Shown piece by piece: positions 16,847-27,085 of a stretch of 60,047 bases of DNA. Source of the DNA: Nitrospira sp. (GTDB taxonomy: Bacteria; Nitrospirota; Nitrospiria; Nitrospirales; Nitrospiraceae); contig JAHBWT010000013.1 of NCBI GenBank assembly GCA_019636815.1, forward strand, positions 1 to 60,047, read 5' to 3'. The position numbers were made by a program, and so were the translations under genes. Every line of letters starts with the position of its first letter. The first letter of the stretch is position 1. Under the pieces are notes generated by a model, which had not been told where the DNA came from, did no database searches, and was given only the letters and a program-made list of their open reading frames with translations.

Positions 16847-18562
16847 CTAACCTTGATCTTCCGATTGTGCGCGTTTTCGGCTCTGCTTCGCGGCACGACC
16901 GAGGCTTTGATCAAGCACTCCTTGCGATGAGTGATAGTCATCAACCTGTTTACGCTCCCAATCAAGTTGATGGTCTCGAAGGCTAAGGGCGATCTTGCGT
17001 TCTTCCGGATCGACTTTGATTATCTTCGCCGTGACATCGTCTTGCAACTTAAACTTCTCTTCGAGCTTTACGGAGGGCTCCAGCCCGGATTCGCTCACGT
17101 GGATCAATCCCTCAACGCCGCCGTCAAGTTCGATGAAAATCCCAAAATCGGCAACTTTCGCCACCTTGCCAGCCACTGAGTCACCAACATGATACCGCGA
17201 CGGGATCGCCTCATCCCAGGGATCACGCGCCAATTGCTTGTAGCCGAGCGACAGCCGTTCTTTCTCTTTGTCAATACGTAACACCACCGCTTCAACTTTT
17301 TGGCCCTTTTTGAACAGTTCGGACGGATGCTTGATATGCTTCGTCCATGACATGTCGGAAATATGGATGAGGCCATCGATGCCCTCTTCGAGTCCCACAA
17401 AGGCACCGAAATCCGTCAAACTCTTGACCTTGCCCTCGATACGCGTCCCGATCGGATACTTGCTTTCGATCATATCCCACGGATTGGGTGCTGTTTGCTT
17501 CATCCCCAATGAAATCTTGCGGCTGGCCGGATCGACATTCAGCACCGCCGCTTCGACCTGATCACCGACCGAGACAACTCTCGACGGGTGTCGAACTTCA
17601 TGCGTCCAGGACATCTCCGACACATGCACCAATCCCTCTACACCCGGCTCGAGCTCCACAAATGCCCCATAATCCGTCAAGCTGACCACCCGACCGCGAA
17701 CTCTTGTGCCAATAGGATATTTACCAGCCACATTCGTCCAAGGATCTGCGGTCTTTTGCTTGAGCCCTAAAGAAATTCGACCGGTCTCTCGATCGTATTT
17801 CAAGACCGTCACCTCAACCTTGTCTCCCACTGTAAACAGTTCCGAGGGATGGCCCACTCGCCCCCAAGACATGTCGGTGATATGCAGCAGTCCATCGATA
17901 CCACCGAGGTCGATGAATGACCCATAATCGGTAATGTTCTTGACCGTCCCTTGAATCAATTGGCCTTCCTTGAGGGTGGCCAACGTCGTCTGCCTCTTTT
18001 TATCTCGAGTTTCCTCGAGCAGCACCCGACGCGAGACCACGACGTTCCCTCGCCGATGGTTGATCTTGATGATCTTCAAGGGAAAGGTCTTTCCGACAAG
18101 ACCATCCAGGTCTCGGACAGGGTGCAAATCGATCTGCGAGCCTGGCAGGAACGCTTTGACACCGATATCGACCATCATGCCGCCCTTGATACGTGAAACA
18201 ATCTTTCCCTCGATGCTCTTTTCCTCTTTATAGAGTTTCTCGAGTTCTTCCCAAATCTTCATCTTGTCGGCTTTTTCCTTGGAAAGCACGAGATTCCCGT
18301 CCGCATCTTCACATTCCTCGATGTAGACCTGAAGCCGATCACCGATCTTGAGGTTGTCAAGCTCCTCGGAAGAAAAATGATCGCGAGGGATCATGCCCTC
18401 AGATTTGTAGCCGATATCGACGACGACCTTATCCTTGGTCTGGGCCACCACGCGCCCCTCGGTGATCGTACCTTCCTCCAAGTTCCGGAAGGTTTCCTCG
18501 TACAATGCGGCCAACGCATTACGGTCTAGCTGAGCGTCACTGCTGTTGGATACCGTCCCCAT
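16847..18562 (-). CDS. rpsA: 30S ribosomal protein S1
   Basis: bS1 brings mRNA to the small ribosomal subunit. The 571-residue protein has six S1 (OB-fold) domains. The four C-terminal ones are near-identical in layout, each with a G-x-V-x3-T/A-D-Y/F-G-A/S-F-V/I-x-L core and an ISDMSW/VSEMSW segment. The first two are diverged, as is usual for ribosome-anchoring domains. It lies in the classical cmk-rpsA neighbourhood, here with plsC between. bS1 often represses its own translation; no mRNA structure for that was identified. Confidence 0.96.
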   Translation of the reverse strand: MGTVSNSSDAQLDRNALAALYEETFRNLEEGTITEGRVVAQTKDKVVVDIGYKSEGMIPRDHFSSEELDNLKIGDRLQVYIEECEDADGNLVLSKEKADKMKIWEELEKLYKEEKSIEGKIVSRIKGGMMVDIGVKAFLPGSQIDLHPVRDLDGLVGKTFPLKIIKINHRRGNVVVSRRVLLEETRDKKRQTTLATLKEGQLIQGTVKNITDYGSFIDLGGIDGLLHITDMSWGRVGHPSELFTVGDKVEVTVLKYDRETGRISLGLKQKTADPWTNVAGKYPIGTRVRGRVVSLTDYGAFVELEPGVEGLVHVSEMSWTHEVRHPSRVVSVGDQVEAAVLNVDPASRKISLGMKQTAPNPWDMIESKYPIGTRIEGKVKSLTDFGAFVGLEEGIDGLIHISDMSWTKHIKHPSELFKKGQKVEAVVLRIDKEKERLSLGYKQLARDPWDEAIPSRYHVGDSVAGKVAKVADFGIFIELDGGVEGLIHVSESGLEPSVKLEEKFKLQDDVTAKIIKVDPEERKIALSLRDHQLDWERKQVDDYHSSQGVLDQSLGRAAKQSRKRAQSEDQG

Positions 18563-18617
18563 ATGAACGTCCTACTCTTCCGACTGTTGTCGGGTGCTGA
18601 TGGTGAAATTGCCGACC

Positions 18618-19310
18618 TCACTCAGCATGGTGAGCATCGGCAGTCTGCCTGTTCGACGTGCCTGCATCCAGATTGTCCTTACCTTCGGGAACGGGAACTT
18701 GACCTAAGGCTGCAATCTGCTCGATCACCGTCCGGCTGACGTGTTGATAGAACTGTTTGGTGGCTGCCCTTTCTTGTTGTTTCCCAGCTTCGAACTGAAT
18801 AGGATCCCCGAATCGTACCGTCACCGGACGAAACCGCGGCCAGGAAGCGCCCGGCGGTAGGACGTCAAAGGTCCCTTTCAGATACGCCGGTACGACCGGA
18901 CAGCCTGTCTGCGACACAATGACTCCAATACCCGCCTTTGGCTCCCGCAGGTGGCCATCGTGACTGCGTCTGCCTTCGGGGAAAATGACCACGACTTTTC
19001 CGGCTCGAATCAGGTTAATGGCCTTGCTAAACGCCTCGCGATCGAGGCGACCAAGCCGCACCGGGATCCACCCCAGTGCCCGCAATATGCCGTTCAACAC
19101 AGGGATCGGGAACAAATCATTCCGCCCCAAATACCAGGCCCTGCGACTCAGCCCGCAGCCAAGCAGAGGAATATCGAGGTAGCTGGCATGATTCGCGGCG
19201 ATCAGCAAGCCTCCAGTGCGCGGGACCTGCCCTTCAACTCGATACCGGAAGCACAACCATCCCACGGCCCTGGTCAACACCCACAAGAGTCCGTAGATGA
19301 TCCCGCTCAC
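18618..19310 (-). CDS. plsC: 1-acyl-sn-glycerol-3-phosphate acyltransferase
   Basis: Acylates lysophosphatidic acid to phosphatidic acid at the inner membrane. The 230-residue protein has the acyltransferase motif NHASYLDIPLL (NHxxxxD), the glycerophosphate-binding FPEGRRS segment and VVPAYLKG. It starts with a hydrophobic membrane segment (residues 3-20). The start codon is GTG, overlapping the cmk stop by 4 bases (GTGA). The arrangement cmk-plsC-rpsA is seen in several phyla, and the coupling to cmk is direct. Confidence 0.92.
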   Translation of the reverse strand: MSGIIYGLLWVLTRAVGWLCFRYRVEGQVPRTGGLLIAANHASYLDIPLLGCGLSRRAWYLGRNDLFPIPVLNGILRALGWIPVRLGRLDREAFSKAINLIRAGKVVVIFPEGRRSHDGHLREPKAGIGVIVSQTGCPVVPAYLKGTFDVLPPGASWPRFRPVTVRFGDPIQFEAGKQQERAATKQFYQHVSRTVIEQIAALGQVPVPEGKDNLDAGTSNRQTADAHHAE

Positions 19311-19966
19311 AACTCGGTCGACACAGCGGCCATCATTTGTTCCACCACTTGCTCAGGACTGAGCAGAGAGGTATCGATCCGTCGCGCGTCAGGTGCCGGA
19401 ACCAGCGGGTCAATCGACCGAGTCCGATCTCGCAGATCTCGGTCCGATAGGTCTCGATACGTCGCCTCAATCGCCCCTCCACGACCTGCAGCCACGAGTT
19501 CCCGGTGCCGTCTTTCCACTCGAATGTTTGCATCCGCATCGAGGAAGAATTTGTATGGCGCGGTCGGAAATACTCTCGTGCCGACATCGCGCCCTTCGGC
19601 AACCACCGAACCTCGTTGGCCGATTTGACGCTGGATCGGCAACAGCCATTCGCGGACTTCCGGAATGGCCGATACGATGGACGCTGCTGCGGTCACCTCT
19701 GGGGTACGGAGATCCCCTGCGACATCAATACCATCGATCAGCACTTGCACCGCCCCATTCTGAGATTCCATGTGAAGCGAAGTCAACGGCAAGAGCTTCA
19801 CCACCTGTTCATGGTCCGTCGGATGCCTTCCTGACCGCAAAATTTTCCACGCGACAGCGCGGTACAGGGCCCCTGTATCAAGGTAAAGACAGCCTAAACG
19901 AGCGGCCAATAATTTGGCCACTGTACTCTTACCCACCCCAGCTGGCCCATCAATCGCGACGATCAC
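19307..19966 (-). CDS. cmk: Cytidylate kinase
   Basis: Phosphorylates CMP and dCMP with ATP, recycling CMP from lipid and RNA turnover. The 219 residues carry the P-loop DGPAGVGKSTVAKLL at the N-terminus, YLDTGALYRAVAW as the nucleoside-binding segment and RGSVVAEGRDVGTRVFPTA. The C-terminal LID region includes RDLRDRTRSIDPL. The start codon is GTG at 19966, 36 bases after aroA. Length and motifs are normal for bacteria. Confidence 0.95.
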   Translation of the reverse strand: MIVAIDGPAGVGKSTVAKLLAARLGCLYLDTGALYRAVAWKILRSGRHPTDHEQVVKLLPLTSLHMESQNGAVQVLIDGIDVAGDLRTPEVTAAASIVSAIPEVREWLLPIQRQIGQRGSVVAEGRDVGTRVFPTAPYKFFLDADANIRVERRHRELVAAGRGGAIEATYRDLSDRDLRDRTRSIDPLVPAPDARRIDTSLLSPEQVVEQMMAAVSTEL

Positions 19967-20002
19967 ACCCCACCTGTCTGTTCAAGCCACACAAACGCGT
20001 TG

Positions 20003-21319
20003 TCAAGCCCTCGCGAGTTGAGCGAGAGCTCCTTCAAAGTCGGGGAACGAAGTGCCTACACAACCGGTGTCTGCAATCGTCATACTTCGTTCCGCGGTAA
20101 GACCGCCAATCGCAAGAGCCATGGCGACCCGATGATCTTCGTGGCTCCGCGCCGAGCTCGCCGCTTTCAGACGTCCATTTTCCCCACCTTGCCCTAACCC
20201 TCGGATGAACATTCCATCAGACCGCTCTTCTATCCGAGCCCCCATGGCTCGCAGTTCGCCGCTCATGGTCGCGATCCGATCGCTCTCTTTGACCCTCAGT
20301 TCTTCGGCTCCAGAAATCACAGTATCTCCATCCGCCACTGCTGCAGCCACACACAGCGCGGGAAATTCATCGATCGTTTTCGGAATCAGTTCGGGGCCGA
20401 TTACGACCCCCTTCAGCGGAGCAGACTTTACACGGAGATCTCCCACCGGCTCGCCGGCCTCTTCCCGGCGGCTCAGCACCTCGATATCGGCGCCCATTTT
20501 TTTCATAACGTCCATGAGGCCGGTCCTAGTGGGATTCATTCCGACATGGCGAATGGTGACATCGGAACCCGGCACGATCGTCGCCCCGACGATGAAAAAC
20601 GCCGCGGCGGAGAAATCCCCGGGAATCGTCATGTGGACACCATGCCATCCGACAGACGGTCGCCCTTGCAAAACCAGAGTCCCTTCTTCTCTCACAAGTG
20701 GAATACCAAAGAACTGGAACATCCGTTCCGTATGATCTCGCGACAAACTCGGCTCCTTGTAGCAAGTCGTCCCTTCTGCATAAAGCCCGGCAAGAAGGAG
20801 TGACGACTTGATTTGCGCGCTGGCCACCGGCGACGTGTAGTCGATCCCATGAAGCCCGGACCCGGTAATCGCCAGCGGGGCCAATTCTCCGCCCTTTCGT
20901 CCTCCGATGATCGCCCCCATTTCGCGCAACGGCTTGACAACCCGCCCCATCGGGCGCCGTCTGATCGACTCATCACCTGTGAGGACTGAGAAAAAGTCCT
21001 GCCCAGCCAAGAGACCGGTCAATAACCGAATACCGGTTCCAGAATTCCCGCAATCAATCGGGACGTTAGATTCGGTTAATCCCCAGAATCCCTTTCCATA
21101 AATCGTCATCTGTGCCGGAGTGTGCGTGATCGGAATCCCAAGACTCTGAAAAGTCCTCATTGTGTTGAGGCAATCCTCGCCCTGGCAATAGTCCGAGATC
21201 GTACTCGTACCTTCGGCAAGCGCCGTGAGGATAATGGCTCGGTGGGTGAGTGACTTGTCGCCGGGAACCGTGATCGTCCCTCTCAGTGGTCTGCCTGGCG
21301 TAATCGTCAAAGATGTCAT
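20003..21319 (-). CDS. aroA: 3-phosphoshikimate 1-carboxyvinyltransferase (EPSP synthase)
   Basis: Joins shikimate-3-phosphate and phosphoenolpyruvate. The 438-residue protein has the two-domain inside-out alpha/beta fold signatures: GDKSLTHRAIIL (about residues 20-31), GNSGTGIRLLTGLLAG (PEP site), RPMGRVVKPLREMGA, the catalytic acid in IDEFPALCVAAA, and KESDRIATM. GNSGTGIRL has Gly followed by Thr where glyphosate-sensitive class I enzymes have GNAGTAMRP, which points to a class II-like type. It overlaps tyrA by 4 bases and completes a run of aromatic genes. Confidence 0.96.
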   Translation of the reverse strand: MTSLTITPGRPLRGTITVPGDKSLTHRAIILTALAEGTSTISDYCQGEDCLNTMRTFQSLGIPITHTPAQMTIYGKGFWGLTESNVPIDCGNSGTGIRLLTGLLAGQDFFSVLTGDESIRRRPMGRVVKPLREMGAIIGGRKGGELAPLAITGSGLHGIDYTSPVASAQIKSSLLLAGLYAEGTTCYKEPSLSRDHTERMFQFFGIPLVREEGTLVLQGRPSVGWHGVHMTIPGDFSAAAFFIVGATIVPGSDVTIRHVGMNPTRTGLMDVMKKMGADIEVLSRREEAGEPVGDLRVKSAPLKGVVIGPELIPKTIDEFPALCVAAAVADGDTVISGAEELRVKESDRIATMSGELRAMGARIEERSDGMFIRGLGQGGENGRLKAASSARSHEDHRVAMALAIGGLTAERSMTIADTGCVGTSFPDFEGALAQLARA

Positions 21320-22209
21320 GAATGACTCGGTGAGACGGTATTCAATTTCTCACGCTCGCCTTTGGCCCGTTCGAGCGACTGCTCGATACCGGCTGCATCT
21401 CCGGCCTTGAGCAGTTGTTTCAATTCTTCCAAGGCCTTCATGTACCTGTCGATATAGGACACCACATTGTCTCGATTCCACAGAAAAATGTCTCGCCACA
21501 TTTCCGGAGAACTTGCAGCAATCCGCGTGGTGTCCCGTAGTCCTCCACCGGAATGCCCGGCGAGATCAAGGGAGGGAACCTGTTGATCACGTAGGTCGGC
21601 TAAGGCATTTATGAGCGCAAATGCCGCCACATGCGGCAAGTGACTGACCGCCCCAAGGATTTGGTCGTGTACATGTGGATCCATGGTCAAGACAATTGAG
21701 CCGGTCTCTTCCCACAATTGTGTCACCCGAGCCAGGGCGGTGGAATCGGTTCGCTTCGTCGGCGTCAGGATACAGCGCGCACCTTTGAACAACTGATCCG
21801 ATCCGGCCGCGACTCCGGTTTTTTCTTTCCCGGCGATAGGATGGGCACCCACAAAGTGCACACCCGATGGCATCGCCGACTCCGACCGCTCGACCAACGT
21901 TCCCTTCACGCTCCCAACATCACTGACGATGGATCCGGGAGCCAGGCAATGCGCCCATCCTTGGAGGTGACATGCATACGTATCAACAGGTGTCGCCAAG
22001 ACGACCAAATCCGCCTTACGCACCGCCTCTTGAGGATCGGCCACATATCGATCGATAGCGCCCAATGCCACAGCTGTCTTCAGGTTCTCGATACGCCGCC
22101 CGACACCGACCACCTGATCGGCCAGCCCCTGTCGCCGGATGATCATGCCGAGCGATCCACCGATCAACCCCACGCCGATGATCACGACTTGTCTGAAATG
22201 AATTGCCAT
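21316..22209 (-). CDS. tyrA: Prephenate dehydrogenase
   Basis: Oxidatively decarboxylates prephenate to 4-hydroxyphenylpyruvate for tyrosine (or arogenate to tyrosine, depending on specificity). The 297 residues start with a Rossmann loop (IIGVGLIGGSLGMIIRR), then ATPVDTY, DVGSVKG, and the family-defining GAHPIAGKEKTG with its active-site His. The C-terminal helical dimerisation domain includes SHLPHVAAFALINAL. There is no ACT domain. It sits 6 bases after aroF and overlaps aroA by 4 bases. Confidence 0.95.
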   Translation of the reverse strand: MAIHFRQVVIIGVGLIGGSLGMIIRRQGLADQVVGVGRRIENLKTAVALGAIDRYVADPQEAVRKADLVVLATPVDTYACHLQGWAHCLAPGSIVSDVGSVKGTLVERSESAMPSGVHFVGAHPIAGKEKTGVAAGSDQLFKGARCILTPTKRTDSTALARVTQLWEETGSIVLTMDPHVHDQILGAVSHLPHVAAFALINALADLRDQQVPSLDLAGHSGGGLRDTTRIAASSPEMWRDIFLWNRDNVVSYIDRYMKALEELKQLLKAGDAAGIEQSLERAKGEREKLNTVSPSHS

Positions 22210-22215
22210 CGCCCT

Positions 22216-23229
22216 TTAGAGCTCTCTCCCCACGGCTTTTGCAATATTTCTGAGGTCGCCCATGAGAGATTTGAATTTAGAAGGCTTGATCGACTCTTCG
22301 CCGTCGCACAATGCGCACTCTGGATTGGAATGCACCTCGATCAGGAGCCCATCGGCCCCGGCTGCAACCGCTGCTTTTGACATCGGAGCGACAAGATCCC
22401 ACTTGCCGGTGGCATGGCTGGGGTCGACAATAACAGGCAGGTGCGAGAGCTCTTTCAAGGTAGGAATGGCCGCAAGATCCAGCGTATTGCGATATTGCGT
22501 TTCGAATGTGCGGATGCCCCGTTCGCACAACATGACGTTCTGATTTCCGCGCGACATGATGTATTCGGCCGACAAAAGAAACTCTTTGATGGTCGCCGAC
22601 AGACCTCGCTTCAGAAGCACCGGCTTGTCGTACGCGCCGACCTCCTTGAGAAGCTCGAAGTTCTGCATGTTCCGAGTACCAATCTGAATGATGTCCGCCT
22701 TCTCGAGAAAGAGCTCGATGTCCCTCGTGTCCAAAATTTCACTCACGACCGGTAATCCCGTCTGTTTTCTCGCTTCGACCAAATAATCGAGTCCCTCCCG
22801 ACCCAAACCTTGGAACGAATACGGTGATGTTCTGGGTTTATAGGCCCCGCCGCGAAGAATCGAGGCTCCGGCGGCCTTCACCTCGTGGGCAATCCCCATC
22901 GTGAGCTCAAGACGTTCGACCGCACAAGGTCCTGCCATGATGGCCAACTTTTTAGCACCGATATTGACACCACCGACGTCGATGATGGTCGCTTCCTTCT
23001 TAAACTCACGGCTGACCAGTTTCCAGGGCGCCAGGATCGGCAGGACACTTTCCACACCTGGTAGTGCCGTCAAGGGTTGGTTATGCAGGATTCGATCATC
23101 GCCGATCACGCCGATGATGGTGCGTTCCTGACCAGTGGAGATCTGAGATTTCAGGCCCAAATCGCGCAATCGATCGATAATGTGATCGACCTCACTTTCC
23201 GAAGCTTCCGGTTTCAAGACAATGATCAT
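22216..23229 (-). CDS. aroF: DAHP synthase, type I-beta with N-terminal regulatory domain
   Basis: Condenses phosphoenolpyruvate with erythrose-4-phosphate, the entry step to chorismate. The first ~70 residues ([25 protein letters not shown]) form the ferredoxin-like/ACT-like domain that gives Tyr or Phe feedback in the Thermotoga enzyme. The barrel carries the metal and PEP motifs [27 protein letters not shown] and [13 protein letters not shown]. The 337-residue length equals the type I-beta class. The start ATG lies 4 bases inside the hisC end. Confidence 0.96.
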   Translation of the reverse strand: MIIVLKPEASESEVDHIIDRLRDLGLKSQISTGQERTIIGVIGDDRILHNQPLTALPGVESVLPILAPWKLVSREFKKEATIIDVGGVNIGAKKLAIMAGPCAVERLELTMGIAHEVKAAGASILRGGAYKPRTSPYSFQGLGREGLDYLVEARKQTGLPVVSEILDTRDIELFLEKADIIQIGTRNMQNFELLKEVGAYDKPVLLKRGLSATIKEFLLSAEYIMSRGNQNVMLCERGIRTFETQYRNTLDLAAIPTLKELSHLPVIVDPSHATGKWDLVAPMSKAAVAAGADGLLIEVHSNPECALCDGEESIKPSKFKSLMGDLRNIAKAVGREL

Positions 23230-24332
23230 AATTCCCTCACTATTGGCTGCCTGGCTCCATCCAAAACTTTCTTGAATGCTTGGAGGAAGGCGGCGTTTTC
23301 GTCAGCCAGACCGATCGTGACGCGAATCATGGTGCCCTCGATATGCCGCACGATAATCCCTTCTCGCAGCAACGCGTCGAATACCGATCGGCCGTCCCGT
23401 TTAGCATCAAAATAGAGAAAATTGGTCTCACTCGGGATCGGAGTCACGCCCAATGCGCGCAGTCCCTGTTCTAGCTGCTCCATGCCAGCTGCGTTAGTCG
23501 CCCGACTTTTGGCCACATGTTCATCGTCCCCCAGCGCCGCGAGAGAGGATTTCTGGGCCAAACTGTTGACGTTAAACGGTGGCCGAATCCGATTCAAGTA
23601 GCCGATGATCTCCGATGTACTCACCCCATACCCAATTCGCAATCCCGCCAGCCCATAGATTTTGGAGAACGTTCGTAACACGATCGCGCTCCGCCCCTGT
23701 TTCACGTACGCCATTGCATCGGGAAATCGGGGATTGCGGACATACTCAAAATAGGCTTCATCGAACACGACAATGACATCCTCCGGCACTCGAGCCATCA
23801 GCCGCTCAACGGCTTCGGCCGATACCATCGTCCCGGTGGGGTTGTTGGGATTACAAAGAAACAACAACTTCGTTCGAGGTGTGATAGCTCGTGCCATCGA
23901 CTCCAGGTCGTGAGTCCAATCGACAAGAGGCACGACCACCGGTTTACCGTGGACGGCAGTGACTTCCATTTTATAGATCACAAAGGTGTGATCAGCCATG
24001 ATGGCTTCATCACCAGGAGTCAAGAACGTTCTGGCCAACAGGCCAAGAATCTCATCAGAACCATTTCCTAAAATGACTTGGTCGCCAGCCACTTTCCACC
24101 GATCCGCAATCGCCTGACGCAGTTGCGTTCCCCCACCATCGGGATATCGGTGCAGCGCAGTCTGCGCACCGCTCAATGCTGCCATTGCCTTTGGCGAGGG
24201 TCCCAGCGGATTCTCATTGGAGGCCAGCTTGATCACTCGAGTGAGACCGAGTTCCCGTTGGAGCTCCTCGACGGGTTTTCCCGGAACATACGGACTGAGT
24301 GACCGGATATCTGGGTGGACCAGTAATCCCAT
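23226..24332 (-). CDS. hisC: Histidinol-phosphate/aromatic aminotransferase
   Basis: PLP-dependent class I/II aminotransferase of about 368 residues, of the HisC subgroup. Motifs include SNENPLGPSP, NPNNPTGTMV, FDEAYFEY and the PLP-lysine segment RTFSKIYGLAGLRIGYG. HisC normally makes histidinol phosphate. Its position between pheA and aroF/tyrA, with no other his genes here, suggests it also or mainly transaminates aromatic 2-oxoacids, as known for Bacillus and Thermus relatives; that is inference. The ATG at 24332 is preferred over an upstream TTG; it lies 2 bases after the pheA stop. Confidence 0.9.
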   Translation of the reverse strand: MGLLVHPDIRSLSPYVPGKPVEELQRELGLTRVIKLASNENPLGPSPKAMAALSGAQTALHRYPDGGGTQLRQAIADRWKVAGDQVILGNGSDEILGLLARTFLTPGDEAIMADHTFVIYKMEVTAVHGKPVVVPLVDWTHDLESMARAITPRTKLLFLCNPNNPTGTMVSAEAVERLMARVPEDVIVVFDEAYFEYVRNPRFPDAMAYVKQGRSAIVLRTFSKIYGLAGLRIGYGVSTSEIIGYLNRIRPPFNVNSLAQKSSLAALGDDEHVAKSRATNAAGMEQLEQGLRALGVTPIPSETNFLYFDAKRDGRSVFDALLREGIIVRHIEGTMIRVTIGLADENAAFLQAFKKVLDGARQPIVREL

Positions 24333-24334
24333 AA

Positions 24335-25456
24335 TCAAGTATGAACGGGGTACGACCCGAGAGTTTTCATGAAGAGACAGCGCCCCTTGACTTCTTCCAC
24401 GGCTCTACTGACCCGTTCTTCATTGATATGGCCCTCGACATCCACAAAAAAGATGTACTCCCATGCCTTTCGTTGGGACGGCCGGGATTCAATCTTGGTC
24501 ATGTTAATTCCATGAGAGGCAAAAGGACGGAGCAGATCATAGAGCGCCCCCACTTTATCCTTCACCGATAGCATCAATGAAGTCTTATCCTTGCCGGTCC
24601 GTTCCGAGGGTTTTTGGGACAGAATCAGGAAGCGAGTGAAATTGTTCAGATTATCCTCAATACGGGATTTAATGACTTTGAGCCCGTAGAGCTGTCCGGC
24701 CAATTCCGATGCAATGGCCGCCGACGAGGGTTCATCGATGCACAGCTCGGCCGCCCGAGCCGTGCTGGCCACTTCGACCGCCGGAACGTGCCGGAGATTT
24801 GCTTCAAGCCAATTCCGGCACTGCGCAAGGGCATGCGGATGAGAATAGATTTTCTTCACGTCCTCCATCAACCCCGACTTCGACAAGAGATGATGGGAGA
24901 CCTCCTGAAGAATTTCTCCATAGATCAACAAGTTGGAATCGATAAACATGTCGAGCGTGTGATTCACGACACCTTCCGTCGTATTTTCGATCGGCACCAC
25001 TCCGAAGTTGGCTCGACCTCGTTCGACCTCGCTGAACACTTCTTTGATGCTGTGGACAGGCACATATTGAACGGACGAACCGAACTTCTGCATGCTGGCC
25101 ATATGCGTAAACGTCGCCCGTGGGCCCAAATAGGCCACCTTCTGTGGCGATTCTAGCGAGAGAGAAGCCGACATGATTTCACGATACACGGACTGAATGG
25201 CTTCGCTGGGGAATGGCCCGGTATTGCGTTTAGTTAACCGGTCGACGATTTCAGCCTCCCGACCCGCGGTGTGGAGATTGGCTTCGGCATCCTTTTCTTT
25301 TTTGATCTTGCCGATCTCGATAACACTCTTCGACCGTTCGTTGAGCAAACGAAGGATCTCGTCATCGATCCTGTCGATTTCATTACGGTATTCAAGCATG
25401 TTTTTTGGCATGAAGATCCTAGCCTCGGGCACCGGATCCGGGAGGATGTGTTTCAT
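24335..25456 (-). CDS. pheA: Bifunctional chorismate mutase/prephenate dehydratase
   Basis: Converts chorismate to prephenate and on to phenylpyruvate for phenylalanine. Three parts are visible. The AroQ mutase helices (YRNEIDRIDDEILRLLNERS, residues ~22-95) come first. The dehydratase has YLGPRATFTHMA, VPIENTTEGVVNHTLDMF and the Thr-Arg motif NFTRFLIL. The C-terminal ACT domain (ALYDLLRPFASHGINMTKIESRP) binds phenylalanine for feedback inhibition; ESRP is the classical ligand motif. The start may be the ATG at 25456 or one at 25411, which matches the family start better. Confidence 0.95.
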   Translation of the reverse strand: MKHILPDPVPEARIFMPKNMLEYRNEIDRIDDEILRLLNERSKSVIEIGKIKKEKDAEANLHTAGREAEIVDRLTKRNTGPFPSEAIQSVYREIMSASLSLESPQKVAYLGPRATFTHMASMQKFGSSVQYVPVHSIKEVFSEVERGRANFGVVPIENTTEGVVNHTLDMFIDSNLLIYGEILQEVSHHLLSKSGLMEDVKKIYSHPHALAQCRNWLEANLRHVPAVEVASTARAAELCIDEPSSAAIASELAGQLYGLKVIKSRIEDNLNNFTRFLILSQKPSERTGKDKTSLMLSVKDKVGALYDLLRPFASHGINMTKIESRPSQRKAWEYIFFVDVEGHINEERVSRAVEEVKGRCLFMKTLGSYPVHT

Positions 25457-25570
25457 CCCCGCGAGGGAGGGGGTCCCGCACAGACAAGTCAGGAATTCTA
25501 CAGGAACGATGGAAACTATTGCAAGGATGGCGGTGGAATACAGAAGTTTTCAAAAGGTTGGCATTCTTGT

Positions 25571-26575
25571 TTACATCAGGAACGGTGAAGACCGTTTGAA
25601 ATGGTCGTAGGCTAACCGAGTAACTTGGCGGCCTCGACCAGTCCGATCGAGGAAGCCGGCTTGAATGAGATAAGGTTCGTATACGTCTTCGATCGTTCCC
25701 TTATCTTCCTGAACCGTTGCCGCCAGAGAATCGACACCGACCGGTCCTCCGTTGAACTTCTCGATGATGGCCAGGAGAATTTTGCGATCCATGTCATCAA
25801 AACCGGCTTCATCGATCCCCAACCAGGCCAGTCCTTCTTGCGCGACATGTTTGGTGATCTGTCCATCTGCCTTGACCTGGGCATAGTCCCTGATGCGCTT
25901 GATGAGCCGATTGACGATGCGTGGGGTTCCCCGCGCCCGATGCGCGATCTCTGCCGCCCCCTCACGGTCGATTCCGACACCGAGAACACCGGCAGACCTG
26001 ACCACGATCGCTTCCAACTCGGCTGGCCCATAGAATTCCAGCCGATACACCAACCCAAATCTATCTCGGAGAGGCGAGGTGAGCGATCCGGCTCTCGTCG
26101 TCGCTCCTACCAGCGTAAAGGGTGGAAGGTCAAGCTTCACCGTCCGCGCGGCAGGACCCTGTCCAATGACCAAATCCAATTGAAAGTCTTCCATCGCAGG
26201 ATACAACGCTTCTTCAACCGACGCGGGCAGCCGGTGAATCTCATCGATGAAGAGTACATCATGCGCCTGGAGATTGGTCAGAATTGCCGCGAGATCACCT
26301 GCATGGGCGAGGACCAACCCGGAGGTCGACCGTAATGTCGCCCCCATCTCCCTAGCAATGATGTGCGCGATGGTCGTCTTCCCAAGACCCGGAGGACCAT
26401 AAAAGATCGCATGGTCGAGCGCTTCTCCCCGTTGCTTGGCCGCTTCGATACAAATCCGAAGCGACTCCTTCATTTTTTCCTGACCGACGTACTCATCGAG
26501 CGTCTGAGGCCTGAGCACATTCTCCAAGCCTTGTTCTTCATCTGTGGCGCGACTGGTCATCAGACGATCGGTCAT
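25571..26575 (-). CDS. ruvB: Holliday junction branch-migration ATPase RuvB
   Basis: Hexameric AAA+ motor that drives branch migration with RuvA. The 334-residue protein has Walker [15 protein letters not shown], Walker [10 protein letters not shown], sensor 1 VGATTRAG, the Arg-finger segment [10 protein letters not shown] and the C-terminal winged helix ([24 protein letters not shown]). It is separated from ruvA by a small secreted-protein gene on the same strand; the gap to that gene is 13 bases, so all three probably share a transcript. Confidence 0.97.
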   Translation of the reverse strand: MTDRLMTSRATDEEQGLENVLRPQTLDEYVGQEKMKESLRICIEAAKQRGEALDHAIFYGPPGLGKTTIAHIIAREMGATLRSTSGLVLAHAGDLAAILTNLQAHDVLFIDEIHRLPASVEEALYPAMEDFQLDLVIGQGPAARTVKLDLPPFTLVGATTRAGSLTSPLRDRFGLVYRLEFYGPAELEAIVVRSAGVLGVGIDREGAAEIAHRARGTPRIVNRLIKRIRDYAQVKADGQITKHVAQEGLAWLGIDEAGFDDMDRKILLAIIEKFNGGPVGVDSLAATVQEDKGTIEDVYEPYLIQAGFLDRTGRGRQVTRLAYDHFKRSSPFLM

Positions 26576-26588
26576 GACATAACACGCA

Positions 26589-27083
26589 TCATTCTTTGCT
26601 CTCTTGGATCTGTTGATACTTTGGTGGAGGCGGCAATGCCCCCTGCCCTGGCTTGGCCGTACTCCCGCAATCCGGGGGACAGGCCGTAAACCCTTGATTG
26701 GGATCGGGAAAATTAGTTTCCATGTGACGCAACTGACACTGACTCAGCCGACCACCATCGCTGCTTCCACAGCGCGCGGGAACCGAAGAATTGCCGATTT
26801 CGGCATACCCCTCGGGACATGAGCCACAGACGGCCAGCATATTGGCCCCCAGCGGCACACATTGTACCAGTGTTGGATCTTCGTCTTTGCAGATCTCGGG
26901 AGACTGCGTCACGCCGGTGGTTGCATATCCGTCCGGACACTTTCCACAAGTCATTCTAATGCTCTTCGGCTGCGAGGCCTCTTCCGCAAGACTGACTTCC
27001 GGAGCGGTGAGAACGACTGCCGCTCCGACGGCCACAACACACATGAACGGTTTAGCAACATTCCCGACGTTCAATGGCATCAT
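26589..27083 (-). CDS. Secreted Cys-rich repeat protein
   Basis: A 164-residue exported protein with a signal peptide (hydrophobic at about residues 14-30, cleavage likely after SLA). The mature part has two tandem units of the form CGxCPxGYxxxGxxxxPxxC...QC ([13 protein letters not shown] and [13 protein letters not shown]) and a final ACPPDCG. About a dozen Cys residues are in the mature part, fitting a disulfide-bonded periplasmic or surface protein. The C-terminal tail is Pro/Gln rich. The function is unknown. It sits within the ruvA-ruvB pair, 2 bases after ruvA, an unusual place for an exported protein. Confidence 0.78.
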   Translation of the reverse strand: MMPLNVGNVAKPFMCVVAVGAAVVLTAPEVSLAEEASQPKSIRMTCGKCPDGYATTGVTQSPEICKDEDPTLVQCVPLGANMLAVCGSCPEGYAEIGNSSVPARCGSSDGGRLSQCQLRHMETNFPDPNQGFTACPPDCGSTAKPGQGALPPPPKYQQIQESKE

Positions 27084-27085
27084 GC